Part shown: one piece after another, positions 23,101 through 36,100 of the stretch | Layout of the letters: every line of letters begins with the position of its first letter | Position numbering within the stretch: the first letter of the stretch is position 1 | From: Delphinapterus leucas | Taxonomy: Eukaryota; Chordata; Mammalia; Artiodactyla; Monodontidae | Direction of reading: 5' to 3' | Length of the DNA: 64,000 nucleotides | Assembly: GCF_002288925.2 (NCBI RefSeq) | Contig: NW_022098036.1 | Span: 37,374,265 to 37,438,264, forward strand | Notes under the pieces: generated by a model | The model's input: only the letters and a program-made list of their open reading frames with translations | Told to the model about the DNA's origin: nothing | The model's database searches: none | Position numbers and translations under genes: made by a program

Positions 23101-25404
23101 ACCTCAGTTTGCTGTCTATAAAACTGGAAAACTAATATTACTTAAGTATCATCATACCCTTCTCAAACAAAAATTACCCCCAAAACCTGTGAATAAATAG
23201 AACTTGTGCCCTAATTCTCCCTAACATATCCCTGCCTCCAGTGGCACATGCATAATAACAGAATGCAGGCCAGAGTAGGAAGTAAGCAATGCCATGAAGT
23301 ACAAGAAAACTAACTGTATCATGGTGAGGCTCAATACAAACCTGTGTTCTATACAGAAACTAACTCTGGTTAGTAAGCTATGGTTTCTCAGATAAGATAA
23401 TAATGATACATACATGCTATTTTGGAACATATTTTCTCTTAGCTGCGTACTGATGTCCAGATAAGTCATTTTTAATTTAATATCATGGCTGTCCATTTAA
23501 AAACCTTTGTTATCAACTAGACTCTTGTTAATCAGATTATGAATTTCAAGTCACATTTATCAAGTCGCAGAATTCTTTTTTTCTCTTCCAGTGAAGAAAT
23601 AATTTTATTTAATATGAGTACATACTTTTGCAAAATTGCATCAAAATAGGTATATGGTATGAGGTTTGATTCTTGTATTTAAAACAGCAAACTAGTTATG
23701 AATGAACAAATAAAACTAAAGGTTGAAGTTCTGACCAAACTACTTCGGCATCAGAAAGCAAGACTATCCGGGTGTAAGAAATTAACTCCTTGAATCAGGT
23801 ATAGTCTCAGTAATTCTGAAATATTAACATATAGGACAATAAGTCAGAGTAAAGAAATATATGCAGATACCCAACATAAAATGTAAGTTGATTTTACGGC
23901 CTGAATCAATCTGTTGGTATCTCTCCCCTCTCTCTCAATTCCCCAATCAATGAAAAAATAAAAATAGGGGGGAAGAAAGACCAACAGTGAGCAAACTAAG
24001 ACTAAAACTTGAGCACAAACCAAAAAACTGGAAGAAATGTGTACTAACAATTGAGTCAAACTGTTGTCCTCCTATTTGAATAGTAGTCTTGTTCACTTTT
24101 ATATCTTCAGGCTAAGTATAGTACCCAGGTACGTATATACCCAATAAATGTCTCATTTTGTTGAAAAACACAGACAATCAAAAGAGACCTTCCACATCCT
24201 CCCACCACCAAAGCTACTAATCTTCTGTCACCACAGCCCACATTCTTTCCATATAATGTACCGCCTTTCCATAACAGTTACCCCATCCCCACTGTCCCAT
24301 TCCTCTTCCAACATCCTCCAAAAGAAGAGACATAGACATTTCTTACTAGACTCTTGAGGAAAGCTCAGAACATAACATTTTCATGGTTTTGCAAAGATGA
24401 CCTACACAAGTGATCTATAAAGAAAACTTGAGAATGACTGGTTAGCACTCCTCAGCTAGGCTCTTTCAATCAGCAATCATCTTAGGCTTGTGCTAGATAT
24501 TTGGCCAAACATTATAACATAAATTCAGCAGCAAATATCTATGAATCAAAAAGTCATGTTTTGAAATTTGATGCTCAGATGCAAAAATGTTGTGTTGTAA
24601 AAATAAAAGCCTGACTGGTATTCTCACCTTCATGGAGGGCTACTCCTCCCCCATTAGCAGTGTGGGCCAGGGAAGTTCCTATACGCAGGATCAACACATC
24701 TCTCAAATATTGGATCTGGATGCATTTAAACTGCCAAATAATTTTGGCAACAAAGTTCTGCACATGAAATTTTCATCAATACTCCCAATTTTGTTCTCTG
24801 CTTTTTATAACAACTGAATCACTGAAATTTGCCATCTGACGTAGCCATTCACAGCAACATGAAGCACCTAAAATCAATACTGATAGTTAGTGGATGTTTG
24901 TTGGCCCTGGGTTTCACACTAGGAGGTGCTATAGGCATCGTCACCATAGGAGAAGTAGAGGCCTACTGATGGCCATTAAACTGAAGGAAAAACCAACCAC
25001 CCATGAAGCTACAAGTAAGGCGTCTAGCTCTTTCAAGAACTACTTACTCATTCTAATTTTTTAACATATATACTCAATTTCATAGGTTCTGTCACATCTT
25101 TAAAAACCATCAAGAGTTTAGTTAAGTAAGAAACTTCCTGAGATACAGATGATTCAGCAGTTTTATCTTTACTTAAAGGCCTATGCATAACATGTTATGC
25201 TCCGACATAGTTAGAAAAGATTTTTACAAGATACCCTCAATTCTGTATTTTGAAAACATAGGACTTCTGTCCTTTTCCCCAAAAACTAACTGTGGCAACA
25301 ATTCAATTTCATTTTGGGTAATTATAGCATGACTAAATAAATTTTCTAATATGTTTCTGTTAAAAAAAATTTAAGAAACTATTTCCCCAAGAATATACAA
25401 CAGG
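23101..25404. other. Intron with a small L2 tail and a weak exon-like segment
   Basis: An L2 tail fragment in sense lies at 24085-24155. On the minus strand 24628-24757 is open and bounded by AG and GTGAGAA, an exon-like arrangement discussed in the findings. A 36-codon hydrophobic plus-strand frame at 24859-24969 is probably chance. Nothing else recognised. Confidence 0.5.
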
Positions 25405-26422
25405 GAAAGAATAGTCTCTTCAATAAAAGGTGTTGGGAAAACTGGACAGCCACATACAAAAGAATGAACCTGGATCCCTATCTTATACCATATACAAACA
25501 CCAACTCAAACTGGATTAAAAAGTTGAAAGAGACCTGAAAGTAGAACTCTTAGAAGAAAACGGGGGCAAGCTCCTTGACATTGGTCTTGGCAATGACTTT
25601 CTGGATTTAACACCAAAAGCAAAGGAAACAAAAGCAAAAATAAACAAGTGGGACCGCATCAAACTAAAAAGCTACTGCACAGCAAAGGAAGCAATTAACA
25701 AAGTGAAAATGCAACCTATTGAATGGGAGAAAAAATTTGCTAATCACATATCTGATAAGGGGTTACTATTCAAAATATATAATGAATTCATACAACTCAA
25801 CAGCAAAAAATCAAACAATCTGATTTTAAAAGAAGCAGAGGAGCCAAAGAGACATTTTTCCAAAGAAGACACATAAATGGCCAACAGGTACATAAAATGG
25901 TGCTCAATATCACTCACTAGTCTAGTCACCAGAGAAATGCAAATCAAAATCACAATGAGATACCACCTTCACACCTGTTAGAATGGCTATCATTAAAAAT
26001 ACAATGAGATAACAAGTGCTGGTGAGGGTGTGCAGAAAGAGAACTTTCTGCACTGTTAGTGTGAATGTAAACTGGTGAGCCCACTATGGAACACAGCATG
26101 GATGTTCCTCAAGAAATTAAAAATAGAACTACCATATGATCCAGTAATCCCACTTCTGGGCATATTTCCAAAGAAAATGAAAACAGGATATTCAAAGAGA
26201 ATATCTGCACTCCCATGTTTATTGCAGTATTATTCATAATAGCGAAGATTCTGAAACAACCTAAGTGTCTGTCAATGGAAGAATGGATAAAGAAGATGTG
26301 ATACACACACACACACACACACACACACTCCAGAATATTATTTGGCCATGAGAAAGAAGAAAATCCTACCATTTATGACAACATGGATGGACCTTAAGGA
26401 CATTAAGCTAAGTGAACAGAAA
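25405..26422 (+). mobile_element. Old L1, ORF2 3' part (first of two tandem copies)
   Basis: Sense ORF2 C-terminal sequence from 'gtgttgggaaaactggacag' through 'atgcaaatcaaaatcacaat' to the 'aagctaagtgaacagaaag' region. It has many stops and is more diverged than the 3.3-kb and 56.6-kb L1s. It ends before the 3'UTR, where a second partial copy begins. Confidence 0.8.
26301..26329. repeat. (AC)n microsatellite
   Basis: About 14 uninterrupted AC dinucleotides inside old L1 ORF2 sequence. Confidence 0.9.
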
Positions 26423-27655
26423 GTAGACCTGAAACTGTAAAACTCCTAGAAGAAAACGGGGCAAGGTCCTTGATATCAGTCTTAGCAATGATTTTTTGGA
26501 TTTGACACCAAAAGTGAAGGAAATAAAAGCAAAAATAAACAAGTGGGATTACATCAAACTAAAAAGCTTCTGCTTAGCAAAGGAAACCATCAACAAAATG
26601 AAAAGGCAACCTATGGAATGGGAAACAGTATTTGCAAGCCACATACCCAAAATACGTAAGGAATCCATATAATTCAATAACCCAATTAAAAAGTAGGCAA
26701 AGTACTTTAATAGACACTCTTCCAAAGAAGACATACTAAAGGCCAACAGGTATATGTGTAGGTGCTCAACATCACAAATCATCAGGGAAATGCAAATCAA
26801 AACTACAATGAGATATCACCTCACATCTGTTAGAATGGCTATTATCAAAGAGATAAGAGATAAATGGTGGCAAGGATGTGGAGAATAGGGAAAACTTGCA
26901 TACTATTGGTGGGAATATAAATTGGTACAGCCATTATGGAAAACAGTATGGATGTTCCTCAAAAAATTAAAAATAGAACTACCATATAATCCAGAAATCC
27001 CACCTCTAGGTATATATCTAAAGGAAACAAAATCACTAGCTCATGTATCTGTACTCCCATATTCACTGCAGGACTATGCACAACATCCAAGGTACGAAAA
27101 CTACCTAAGTGCCTTAGATGGATAAAGATATGGTACATATATACAATGGAATATCATTCAGCCTTAAAAGAGAAGGAAACCCTGCCATTTGCAACAGCAT
27201 GGATGAACATGGAGGGCATTATGCTCTAAGTGAAATAAGCCAGACAGAGACAGATAAATACTGCATGGTACCACTTATATGTGGAATCTAAAAAGGAAGT
27301 TGAACTCACAAACAGAGTAGAATGGTGGCTGCCAGGGGTTGAGGCAGTAGAAGAAATAGGGAGAGGGTGGTAAAAAGGTACAAATGTTCAGTTATAAGAT
27401 GAATAAGGTCTGAGTATCTAATGTATCACATGGTGACTAGCATTGGTAACAGAATTTGCTAAGAGAGTAGAACTTAAGTGTTCACACCAACAAATTTTAA
27501 AAGTAAAAAAAAAAAAAGGAAATATTTGAGGTAGTGAATGTGCTAATCAACTCAATGGTGGGAATCCTTTCAAATCATCATGTTATACAGTTGAAATATA
27601 TTTTAATATTATTTATCAATATGCCTCAATACAGCTGAAAATAAAGAAATATCCA
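26423..27655 (+). mobile_element. Old L1, ORF2 3' part and 3'UTR (second tandem copy)
   Basis: Restarts at 'gtagacctgaaactgtaaaa', corresponding to about 25528 in the first copy, and runs through the ORF2 end and 3'UTR ('gaggcagtagaagaaatagg') with A-runs near 27507. The two copies differ at many positions. Confidence 0.78.
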
Positions 27656-28140
27656 GGATTCAGTACAAACATGGATGGATCTCACAGCACTATGTTGAGA
27701 GAAAAACGTAAGACATTAAAAGATTCTATTACATGAAGTTTAAGGATAAGCAAAACTTATAAATACTGAAAGAAGTCATGTCTAGAGTAGATCTTAAGCA
27801 TTCTCATCACATACACCAAAAAACTCATGGGTATGTGAGATGATGAATGCGTTAACCTGACTGTGGTAAGCATTTCAAAGCATACACATGTCACATCAGC
27901 ACATTGTACACTTTAAATATATATAGTTCTATACGTCAATTATACCTCAAAAAAGCTGAAAAATACACATGTATGTATAAATAAATATCAATCAATCATA
28001 TACTGGTTACCTCAGAGAGTGAGCACTGAGTGGGAAGGAACAAGAGGGAACCTCCTGGATATTAAAAATGTTCTAGATCTTGATCTGGGGAGCAATTATG
28101 AAGGCATGTATAATATATTAAGATTAGTGCACCTTACGTA
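27656..28140 (+). mobile_element. Further L1 3'UTR fragments
   Basis: 27660-27965 ends 'gtcaattatacctcaaaaaa', a typical old L1 3' end. 27985-28140 resembles another L1 tail ('aaatgttctagatcttgatc'). Subfamilies not assigned. Confidence 0.6.
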
Positions 28141-28176
28141 CTTTCTTGTGAAGTAAATAGCTTTTAAAATATTTTT

Positions 28177-28372
28177 AGGGCTTCTCTGGTGGCGCAGTGG
28201 TTGAGAGTCTGCCTGCCGATGCAGGGGACACGGGNNNNNNNNNNNNNNNNNNNNNNNNNNNNNNNNCGCGGAGCGGCTGGGCCCGTGAGCCATGGCCGCT
28301 GAGCCTGCGCGTCTGGAGCCTGTGCTCCGCAATGGGAGAGGCCATAACAGTGAGAGGCCCGCGTACCGCAAA
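28177..28372 (+). mobile_element. CHR-type SINE with an internal N run
   Basis: Body 'gggcttctctggtggcgcag' to 'gcccgcgtaccgc' and an A/T tail. Bases 28235-28266 are N (32), the same length as the missing segment in sister copies between 'gacacggg' and 'cgcggag'. Orientation is opposite to NUBPL. Confidence 0.88.
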
Positions 28373-29142
28373 AAATATATATATATATTTTTAAAGTTAC
28401 GGTGATGGAAAAAAGGCAAAAAAAAGTCAAGAAAAATCTGGAGTGAAAAGTAACATCACAAATGGTTGCCCGGACCCTTGGGAAGCAATTTGGCTTTGTA
28501 ATATCAACTCTGCAATACACAGAAGATATTCTTTCATACAAATATTTATAATCGGGGGGAAACAAAAACACTGAATTTCTAACAATGGGGAAAAGTTGGG
28601 AAGACTGAGTCATATATACTCACTCTGGAGTATATAGCTATTGTAAGGAGTCACCTTTATTGAGCGTATGTTTTATGTGTCACTGTAGCAGTTTGTGAAG
28701 CATGCTTCAGATATTTATCACACAAGTGAAATATAAACAAACACTGTGCCTTTCTGACTGTCCAAGATTATGAATGTATATCTACCTTGATTTTTAAAAC
28801 CAGGGGAGCAGTTCTGCTTCTCAGTTATAAGATTAGTGGGAGACATCTAAGCAACAGACACAGAAGAGAGAGATACTGTTCCCCTGGACTCTTCTGCTAT
28901 TTGAACCATACGTTCAAATGTCTTTAGTCCCTGGTCCAGATATCACTTGTGAAACCAAACAAGGTAGGAATGATAGCATCTAATCCATAATTTTCCTATT
29001 GTTTGAAGCAGCTAATAGCTGCCTTTGCCACATTCTTCCTGGTTTGCTATCAGTTGAAAAAAACAACTTAACATATATCCATTTTGCATGGAAACTTACT
29101 AGATCTACAGAAATAACAAAAGTGACACAAAGATATTGGCCT
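28373..29142. other. Intron, nothing firm
   Basis: A weak MIR/L2-like patch at 28650-28760. No coding signal. Confidence 0.55.
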
Positions 29143-29365
29143 AGAGCAGTGTTTTGCAACCAGGTACAATTTTGACATCATCCTCAACCCAGGACACTGG
29201 CAATGTCTAGAGAAATTTAAATTGTCACAAGTGGGGCTCCTATGGGCACCTAGTGGATAAAAGCCAGATATGCTCCTAAACATCTTCCAGTGCATAGGAC
29301 AGCCCCTTTTCCCCTCCCAACAAAGGATTATCCAGTCTAAAAATGTCAAAAGTTAAGTTGAAAAC
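29143..29365 (+). mobile_element. MER5A-type hAT DNA transposon
   Basis: 'gagcagtgttttgcaaccag', 'ggcaatgtctagagaaattt', 'tgctcctaaacatcttccag' and 'ataggacagccccttttccc' match MER5A in order (from memory). Confidence 0.78.
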
Positions 29366-30446
29366 TTTGACGTAGAGCTGCCATGACAGGAACTATAAAA
29401 TTTTATGTCATCAGAACATCCCTGATTTATCTTTTTAGCTATAATCTGGAGGTCAAAGGCCAGATCCACAGAGACTATATAGCATTCATAGAAGAGGGGT
29501 AGTTAGCAGAAGCCTGAGTATGTACAGAACCACTTACTGGAATCCTATCTGTGACTGAGGTATACAGTATTCCTGCTGCAACATTTCATATCTTTGATTA
29601 TAAATAATACAGAACATCTATTTAAAATGAGGTAGCCAAAGCAATACTCAGAGGAACATTTATAGACAAGTATATTTATGATTCAAAAGAAGATTCAACT
29701 AAAAAATTAGAAAATAATAATAAACCCTGAGAAACTAGAAGAGGAAAGTAATTTAAAAATGAAGACATTCATGCTATACAAAACCAAAATGCTGAAAACA
29801 ACTTTGACAATAAATCACTACAGAGATATTATAAGGGAAGAAAATTACAGACCAACATCCCTCGTGAACACAGATTAAAAAAAAATTCTTAAACTATTAG
29901 AAAAACAAATCCATCAAAATATAAAAATAATAAAACATCATGACAGAGGGATTTAATCTCATGAATACATAGTAGATCTAATTTATAAAAACTAATGTAA
30001 TTTATCACATTAGCAGAATAAAAGAGAAAAACTGTATGATCATCTCAACATATACAGAAAAAGCATTAGACAAAATTCAATACCCATTCATAGTAACAAT
30101 TCTCAGCAAATTAGAAACAGAACGATATGAAGCTAAGAGATGGTATCCATAAAAAAAAAACTACAGCTTACTTACTTAATGCATTTACTTAATGATGAAA
30201 TATTAAATGCTTTTCCAAAAAAGTCAGGAACAAGATGAAGAAATCCATTCTCTCCACTTCTACACTGTACTACTGAAAAAGTTAGTCAGTGAGTAAGGCA
30301 AGAAATAAAAGGCATAAATATTAAAACTGAAAGCTTCTTTATTCCTAGACGACATGATTACATATGCAGAAAACCCAATGGAATCTAGAAAAATTGCTAT
30401 AATAAATGATCTTAGGAAGAGAGCAAGATACTAGGTCAATATAAAA

Positions 30447-30560
30447 AACTCAATTGGGACTTCCCTGGCGGTCCAGTGGTTAAGACTTCACCTTCCAATG
30501 CAGAGGGTGCAGGTTCGATCTCTGGTCGGGGAGCAGATCCCACATGTCTCATGGCCAAAA
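30447..30560 (+). mobile_element. Short CHR-type SINE
   Basis: 'gggacttccctggcggtcca' with box B 'ggttcgatct' and end 'catggccaaaaaaccaaaac'. No clear target-site duplication. Confidence 0.85.
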
Positions 30561-31105
30561 AACCAAAACATAAAGCGGAAGCAACATTCTAACAAATTTA
30601 ATAAAGACTTTAAAAGTGGTCCACATCAAAAAAATCTTTTAAAGAAACCTCAATTATATTTCCATATATTAGCAATACACAATTCAAAATGAAATTAAAA
30701 ACAAAACAAAAAGATATCTAGAAATAAGCCTAACAAAAATGTGCAAGTTTATTACACTCCAAAATACTATTGCAAGGAATTTCAAAAGACCTAAATAAAT
30801 GGGAAGATACATAGTGTTCATGGATCAGAAGACTCAATATTGCTAAGATGGCAATTCTCTCCAAATTGAGCTATCAATTCCATATCTCCCTAGCAAAATT
30901 CCAGCAAACATTCTGAAGAAATTGACAGGCTGATTCTAAAATTTCTATGGAAATGCAGACAGTCTAAAATTCCCAAAACAATCCTTTAAAAAGAAAACAA
31001 ATCCAGAAGCCTTACCCCACAGCTATCAAGACTATGTAGTATTGGTGTGAGGCAGATAACAGAATACAGAATCCAAAAACAGACTCCCCTACACTCACAC
31101 ACACA

Positions 31106-31175
31106 AATATCTATCTACCTATCTACCTCTCTATCTATCTATCTATACATACATACATACCTACATATACATATA
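31106..31175. repeat. (ATCT)n/(ATAC)n microsatellite
   Basis: Imperfect tetranucleotide run ('ctatctacctatctacctct', then 'atacatacatacatacctac') inside old L1 sequence. Confidence 0.85.
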
Positions 31176-32977
31176 CATGTATTTTTCTTTCAACCAAGGC
31201 TTCAAGTTAATTAAATGAAGCAAAGTGTCTTCTTACATTTAGTGCTACAAAACTGGACAAATGTACAGAAAAAAAAAAAGAAAGCTGAACTTCTTTCTCA
31301 CACCATACACAAAAATTAATCTGAGATGAAGCACAGGCCTAAACATAAAAGCCAGAACCAAAATTTAAAAAAAAATTTGTCTGTCAAAAGGCACCATTTA
31401 GAAATGACTGGCAAGCCTGAGAAAATATTTTTCTCTCGTTCTCTTTACCTCTCCCGTCTCGCATTCTTGCATGCACACATGCACTCTCTATCTTGCTAGC
31501 TCTCAATAGGTAGGTAAGTAGGCAGCTAGATGAAATTACATCAAATTATATAATAAATATATGACTGATATCCAGAATATTAAAAACTCTTACATATCAA
31601 CAAAAAAACGATCATTTAAAAATGAGCAAAAGACTGCATAGACTCTTCACAAAAGAAGATATTCTGATAGCTAACAACCATAGGGAAAGGTGCTCACATT
31701 TTTCGGTCATCAGAGAAATGCAAACTTAAAACACAGTAAGATACCACCACACTCTTAACAGCATGGCTAAAATCAAAATGAATGATAGCACCAAATGTTG
31801 GCAAGAATACAGGGCAAATGGTATTCTCATACACTGCTGGTGGGAGCATAAATCACTTTGAAGAACTCTTTGGTAGTTTCTTATAAAGTTAAATGTACAT
31901 TTAATCTTTAACTCAGCAATTCCATTCCTAGGCATTAACACATACAAAAATATATGTTTTATATGTTCATCACAGCAACTGTATTCATAAAAGCCAAAAA
32001 AAAAAACCCCCAAAAAACAAAAAGAGAGACAAACCAACTGTCCCTCAACATAGAGTAAATAAATTGTGGCATATTCATATGACTAAATACCATTCAGCAA
32101 AAAAAAAAAAGAACAAATTACTAACATGCAACACTGATAAATCTCAAAAACTTTATGTTGAATAAAGGCAAAACTATTCTATGATGTCAAAAATTCATAA
32201 AGTGGTTGCCTATGGCAACCACTGATTGAAAAGGGGCACAAGGGAAGTTTCTGTTGTAATGGAAATGCTCTTTATCTTGTTTTGCATATTAGATCAAATA
32301 CATGGGTGTACCCAATATCAAAACCTCACCAAAATATCCACTTATCATCCTTGTATCTTATTATATGTAAGTTATGCCTTATTAAAACAAAGAAAAATAA
32401 CCAATAAACTCAATCAACAAAACCAAAAGCTTTTTTTTCTCAAAAAAGACCAATAAGACAACATTTTGACAAGTCTCACTAAGAATAAGAAAAGAGATTT
32501 GATATTTTAAGAGATTACTAAGTACAACATCATACCAATAAAATTTTCAAACTAGATGAAATGGATCATTTTGTAAGAACTATAAATTAACAAAAATGAC
32601 ACAAGAAATAGAAAAAATGAATGAATAAATAACACAAGAAAATGGAAAATAGTCAAAGACCAACTCATATCCCAAAAAGCATTTGGTCCAGATAGTTTCG
32701 AGGAAGAGTTCTTCCAATGTGGAGATTAATACACACACAAAAAAAGAAAACTAGTGTAATCCTACATTTTAAAACTAGTGTACTTCATATAGCAGTGCAT
32801 TCAAGGAATATGATCCCAGAAATGCAAAATTTGTTGAACACCAAAAGACCTATTAATACAGTTCATTAAATTAAGTGAATAAAGAAAAAATGTTTAAAAA
32901 TCATTACCACAAGTGCCAAAAGAAGGAACTGATAAAATTTAATTCTCAGTCTTCATTATTTTTGGAATTTGGAATAT

Positions 32978-33186
32978 AATTTTTTTTTTTTTTGCAGTAC
33001 GCGGGCCTCTCACTGTTGTGGCCTCTCCCTTTGCAGAGCACAGGCTCCAGATGCGCGGGCTCAGCGGCCACAGCTCACGGGCCTAGCCGCTCCACAGCAT
33101 GTGGGATCTTCCTGGACTGGGGCACGAACCCATGTCCCCTGCATCGGCAGGTGGACTCTCAACCACTGCGCCACCAGGGAAGCCCT
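32978..33186 (-). mobile_element. CHR-type SINE, antisense
   Basis: Poly(T), then the reverse complement of the cetacean SINE form ending 'gcgccaccagggaagccc'. It sits at the junction between plus-strand old L1 (left) and minus-strand L1 (right). Confidence 0.9.
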
Positions 33187-36100
33187 CTTGTCTTTTTTAT
33201 AACAGCCATTCTGACAGGTGTGAGGTGATATTTCACTGTGGTTTTGATTTGCACTTCCCTAGTGATTAGTGATGTTGAGTATATTTTCATGTAGCCGTTG
33301 GCCATCTGTATCTCTTCTTAGGAAAAATGTCTATTCAGATCTTCTGGCCATTTGTAAGTTGGACTGTTTGCCTTTTTGTTATTGAGTGGTATGAATTTGT
33401 TATATATTTTGGATACTAACCCCTTATGAGATAAATGATGTTCAGATCTTCTGGCCATTTGTAAGTTGGACTGTTTGCCTTTTTGTTATTGAGTGGTATG
33501 AATTTGTTATATATTTTGGATATTAACCCCTTATGAGATAAATGATTCACAAATTCAGTAAGTTGCCTTTTCATTTTGTTCATGGTTTCCTTCACTGTGA
33601 CAAAAACTTTTTAGTTGGATTTAGTCCCATTTGTTTATTTTTGCTTTTGTTGCCCTTGCCTTGGGAGTCAGATCCAAAAAAAAAACCAAAAAAACAAAAA
33701 AAACACTGCCAAGGAGTCAAGGAGCTTATCACCAATGTTTTCTCCTTGGATTTTTATGGTTTCAGGTCTTACGTTCAAGTCTTCAATCCATTTTGAGCTA
33801 ATTTTTGTATATGGTGAAAGACAGTGGTCCAGTTTCATCCTTTTGCACATGGCTGTCCAGTTCTGCCAACATCATTTACTAAAGAGACTGTCCTTTTCCC
33901 TTTGTATATTCTTGTCTCCTTTGGTGTAATATAATTGACACATATGCTTAGGTTTATTTCTGACCTCTCTAATTTATTCCATTGATCTATGTACCTGTTT
34001 TAACGCCAATACCATACTGTTCTAATTACTGTCATTTTGTAATATAGTTTTAAATCAGGGAAAATGACGCCACCAGCTTTTTTCTTCTTTCTCAAGATTG
34101 CTTTGGCTATTCAGCATCTTGTGGTCCCACACATGTTTTAGGACTGCTTGTTTTATTTCTGTGAAAAATGTCACTGGAATTTTGATAGGGATTGATTGCA
34201 CTGATCTATAGACTGCCTTTGGTAGGACAGACGTTTTAACAATATTAATTCTTGCAATCCATGAACACAATTTCTATTTATTTGTGTCTTCTTCAATTTC
34301 TTTTGTCAAAAAATACTTTTCAGTGTACAGTAACCTCCTTGGTTAAATGTATTCTTCAGTATTTTTTTAATGCAACTGTAAATGAGATTGTTTTCTTAAT
34401 TTCTCTAATAGTTTACTGTTAGTGTAAAAAACACAACAGATTTTTGGACATTCATTTTGTATCCTGCAACTTTAATGAATGTGTTTATTTGTTCTAACAG
34501 TTTTTTTGGTGGTGTCTTTAGGGTTTTCTATATAATAGACAATTTTACCTCTTCCTTTCTGAATTGAATGCCTTTTTGCTGCCAAATTGCTCTGGCTAGG
34601 ATTTCCAGTACTATGTTGAATTAAATTGGAGAGAGTGAATGTTCTTGTATTGTTCCTCATCTTAAAGAAAAAGCTTTTAGCTTTCTCCACTGAGTATGAT
34701 GTTAGCTGTGGGCTTGTCGTATATGGCCTTTATTATGTTGATATATACCCACTTTGGTGAGAGGTTTTTTTTATCATAAATGGATGTTGGATTTTATCAA
34801 ATATTTTTTCTGCATCTATTGAGATGATCATATAATTTTCATCTTTTATTTTGTTAATGTTGTGTATCACATTAATTGAACCATCCTGGCATCCCTGGAA
34901 TAAATCCCACCTGTTCTTGGTGTATGATCCTTTGAATGTATTGTTGAATTTGGTTTGTAAACATTTTGTTAAGGATTTTTGCATCTATGCTCATAGGGAC
35001 ATTGGCCTATAATTTTCTTTTTATGTGGTGTTCTTGTCTGGTTTTGGTATCAGGGTGCTGCTGGCCTAATAAAATGAGTTTGGAAACAATTTCTCCTCAA
35101 TTTTTTGGAAGAGTTTGAAAGGATAGGTATTATATCTTCTTTGAATGTTTGCTAGAATTTACCAGTGAAGCTGTCTGCTATTGGGCTTTGTTTGTTGGGA
35201 GTTTTTGGATTACTGATTCAATCTGCTTACTAGTAATTGGTCTATTCGTGTTTTTTATTTCTTCATGATTCAGTCTTTGAAGATTGTATGTTTCTAGGAA
35301 TTCATCCATTTCTTCTAGGTTGTCCAATTTGTTGACACAAATAGTAGTTCATAGTAGTCCCTTATGATGCTTTGTATTTCTTTGGTGTCAGCTGTAAGTT
35401 CCCCTCTTTCATTTCTGATTTTATTTACTTGACCCCCTCTCTGTTTTTCTTAGTGAGTTTGGCTAAAGGTTTACCAATTTTGTTTATCTTTTCAAAGAAC
35501 AAGCTCTTAGTTTCATCGATCTTTCCTATTGTCTTTTTAGTCTCTATTTCATTTATTTCCACTCTGATCTTTATTATTTCCTTCCTTCTACTAACTTTGG
35601 GTTTCATATGTTGCTCTTTTCTATCTCCTTTAGGTGTAAATTAGACTATTTAAGATTTTTCTTTTTTCTTGAGGTAGGCATTTATCAATATAGACTTCCC
35701 TCTTAGAATTGCTTTTGCTGCATCCCATAGATTTGGGTATGTTGGATTTCCATTTTCAATTAGCCAAAGGCATTTTTGATTTCTCCCTTGATTTCTTTAT
35801 TGACCCATTGGTTGTTCATTATCATGCTGTTTAACTCCACATATTTGTGGTTTTTCAGTTTTCTTCCTGTAATTTCTAGTTTCATACCATTGTGATCAGA
35901 AACAATGCTTGATATGATTTCAATCTTCTGAAATTTACTGAGAATTGATTTGTGGTCTAACATATGATCCATCCTGGAGAATGTTCCATATACACTTGAG
36001 AAGAATGTATTCTGCTGTTTTTGGATGGAATGTTCTGGGTATATATTAAGTCTATCTAGTGTTAAGTGTCACTTAAGGCTAGTTCCTTACTGATTTTCTG

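Larger units (their letters stand above)
29570..32965 (+). mobile_element. Old degenerate L1 ORF2 sequence, more than one fragment
   Basis: Sense L1 pieces: RT region ('attacagaccaacatccctc' at 29847, 'ttcctagacgacatgattac' at 30343), mid-ORF2 (30780-31040), C-terminal part (31690-32110) and tail to about 32440. A separate older RT fragment is at 32445-32965 ('aagcatttggtccagatagt'). Stops everywhere. A SINE (30447-30560) and a tetranucleotide repeat lie within it. Confidence 0.75.

Noticed and set aside
24859..24969. 36-codon hydrophobic plus-strand frame that could be a small membrane peptide
   Set aside because: Length and hydrophobicity are compatible with chance in AT-rich intron, and no conservation or expression evidence is available.
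32969..33228. Overlapping 77-78 codon frames resembling a Cys-rich protein
   Set aside because: Translation of an antisense CHR SINE. The same peptides recur at each SINE (6.2, 11.4, 19.9, 28.2, 50.3, 56.0 and 61.3 kb).
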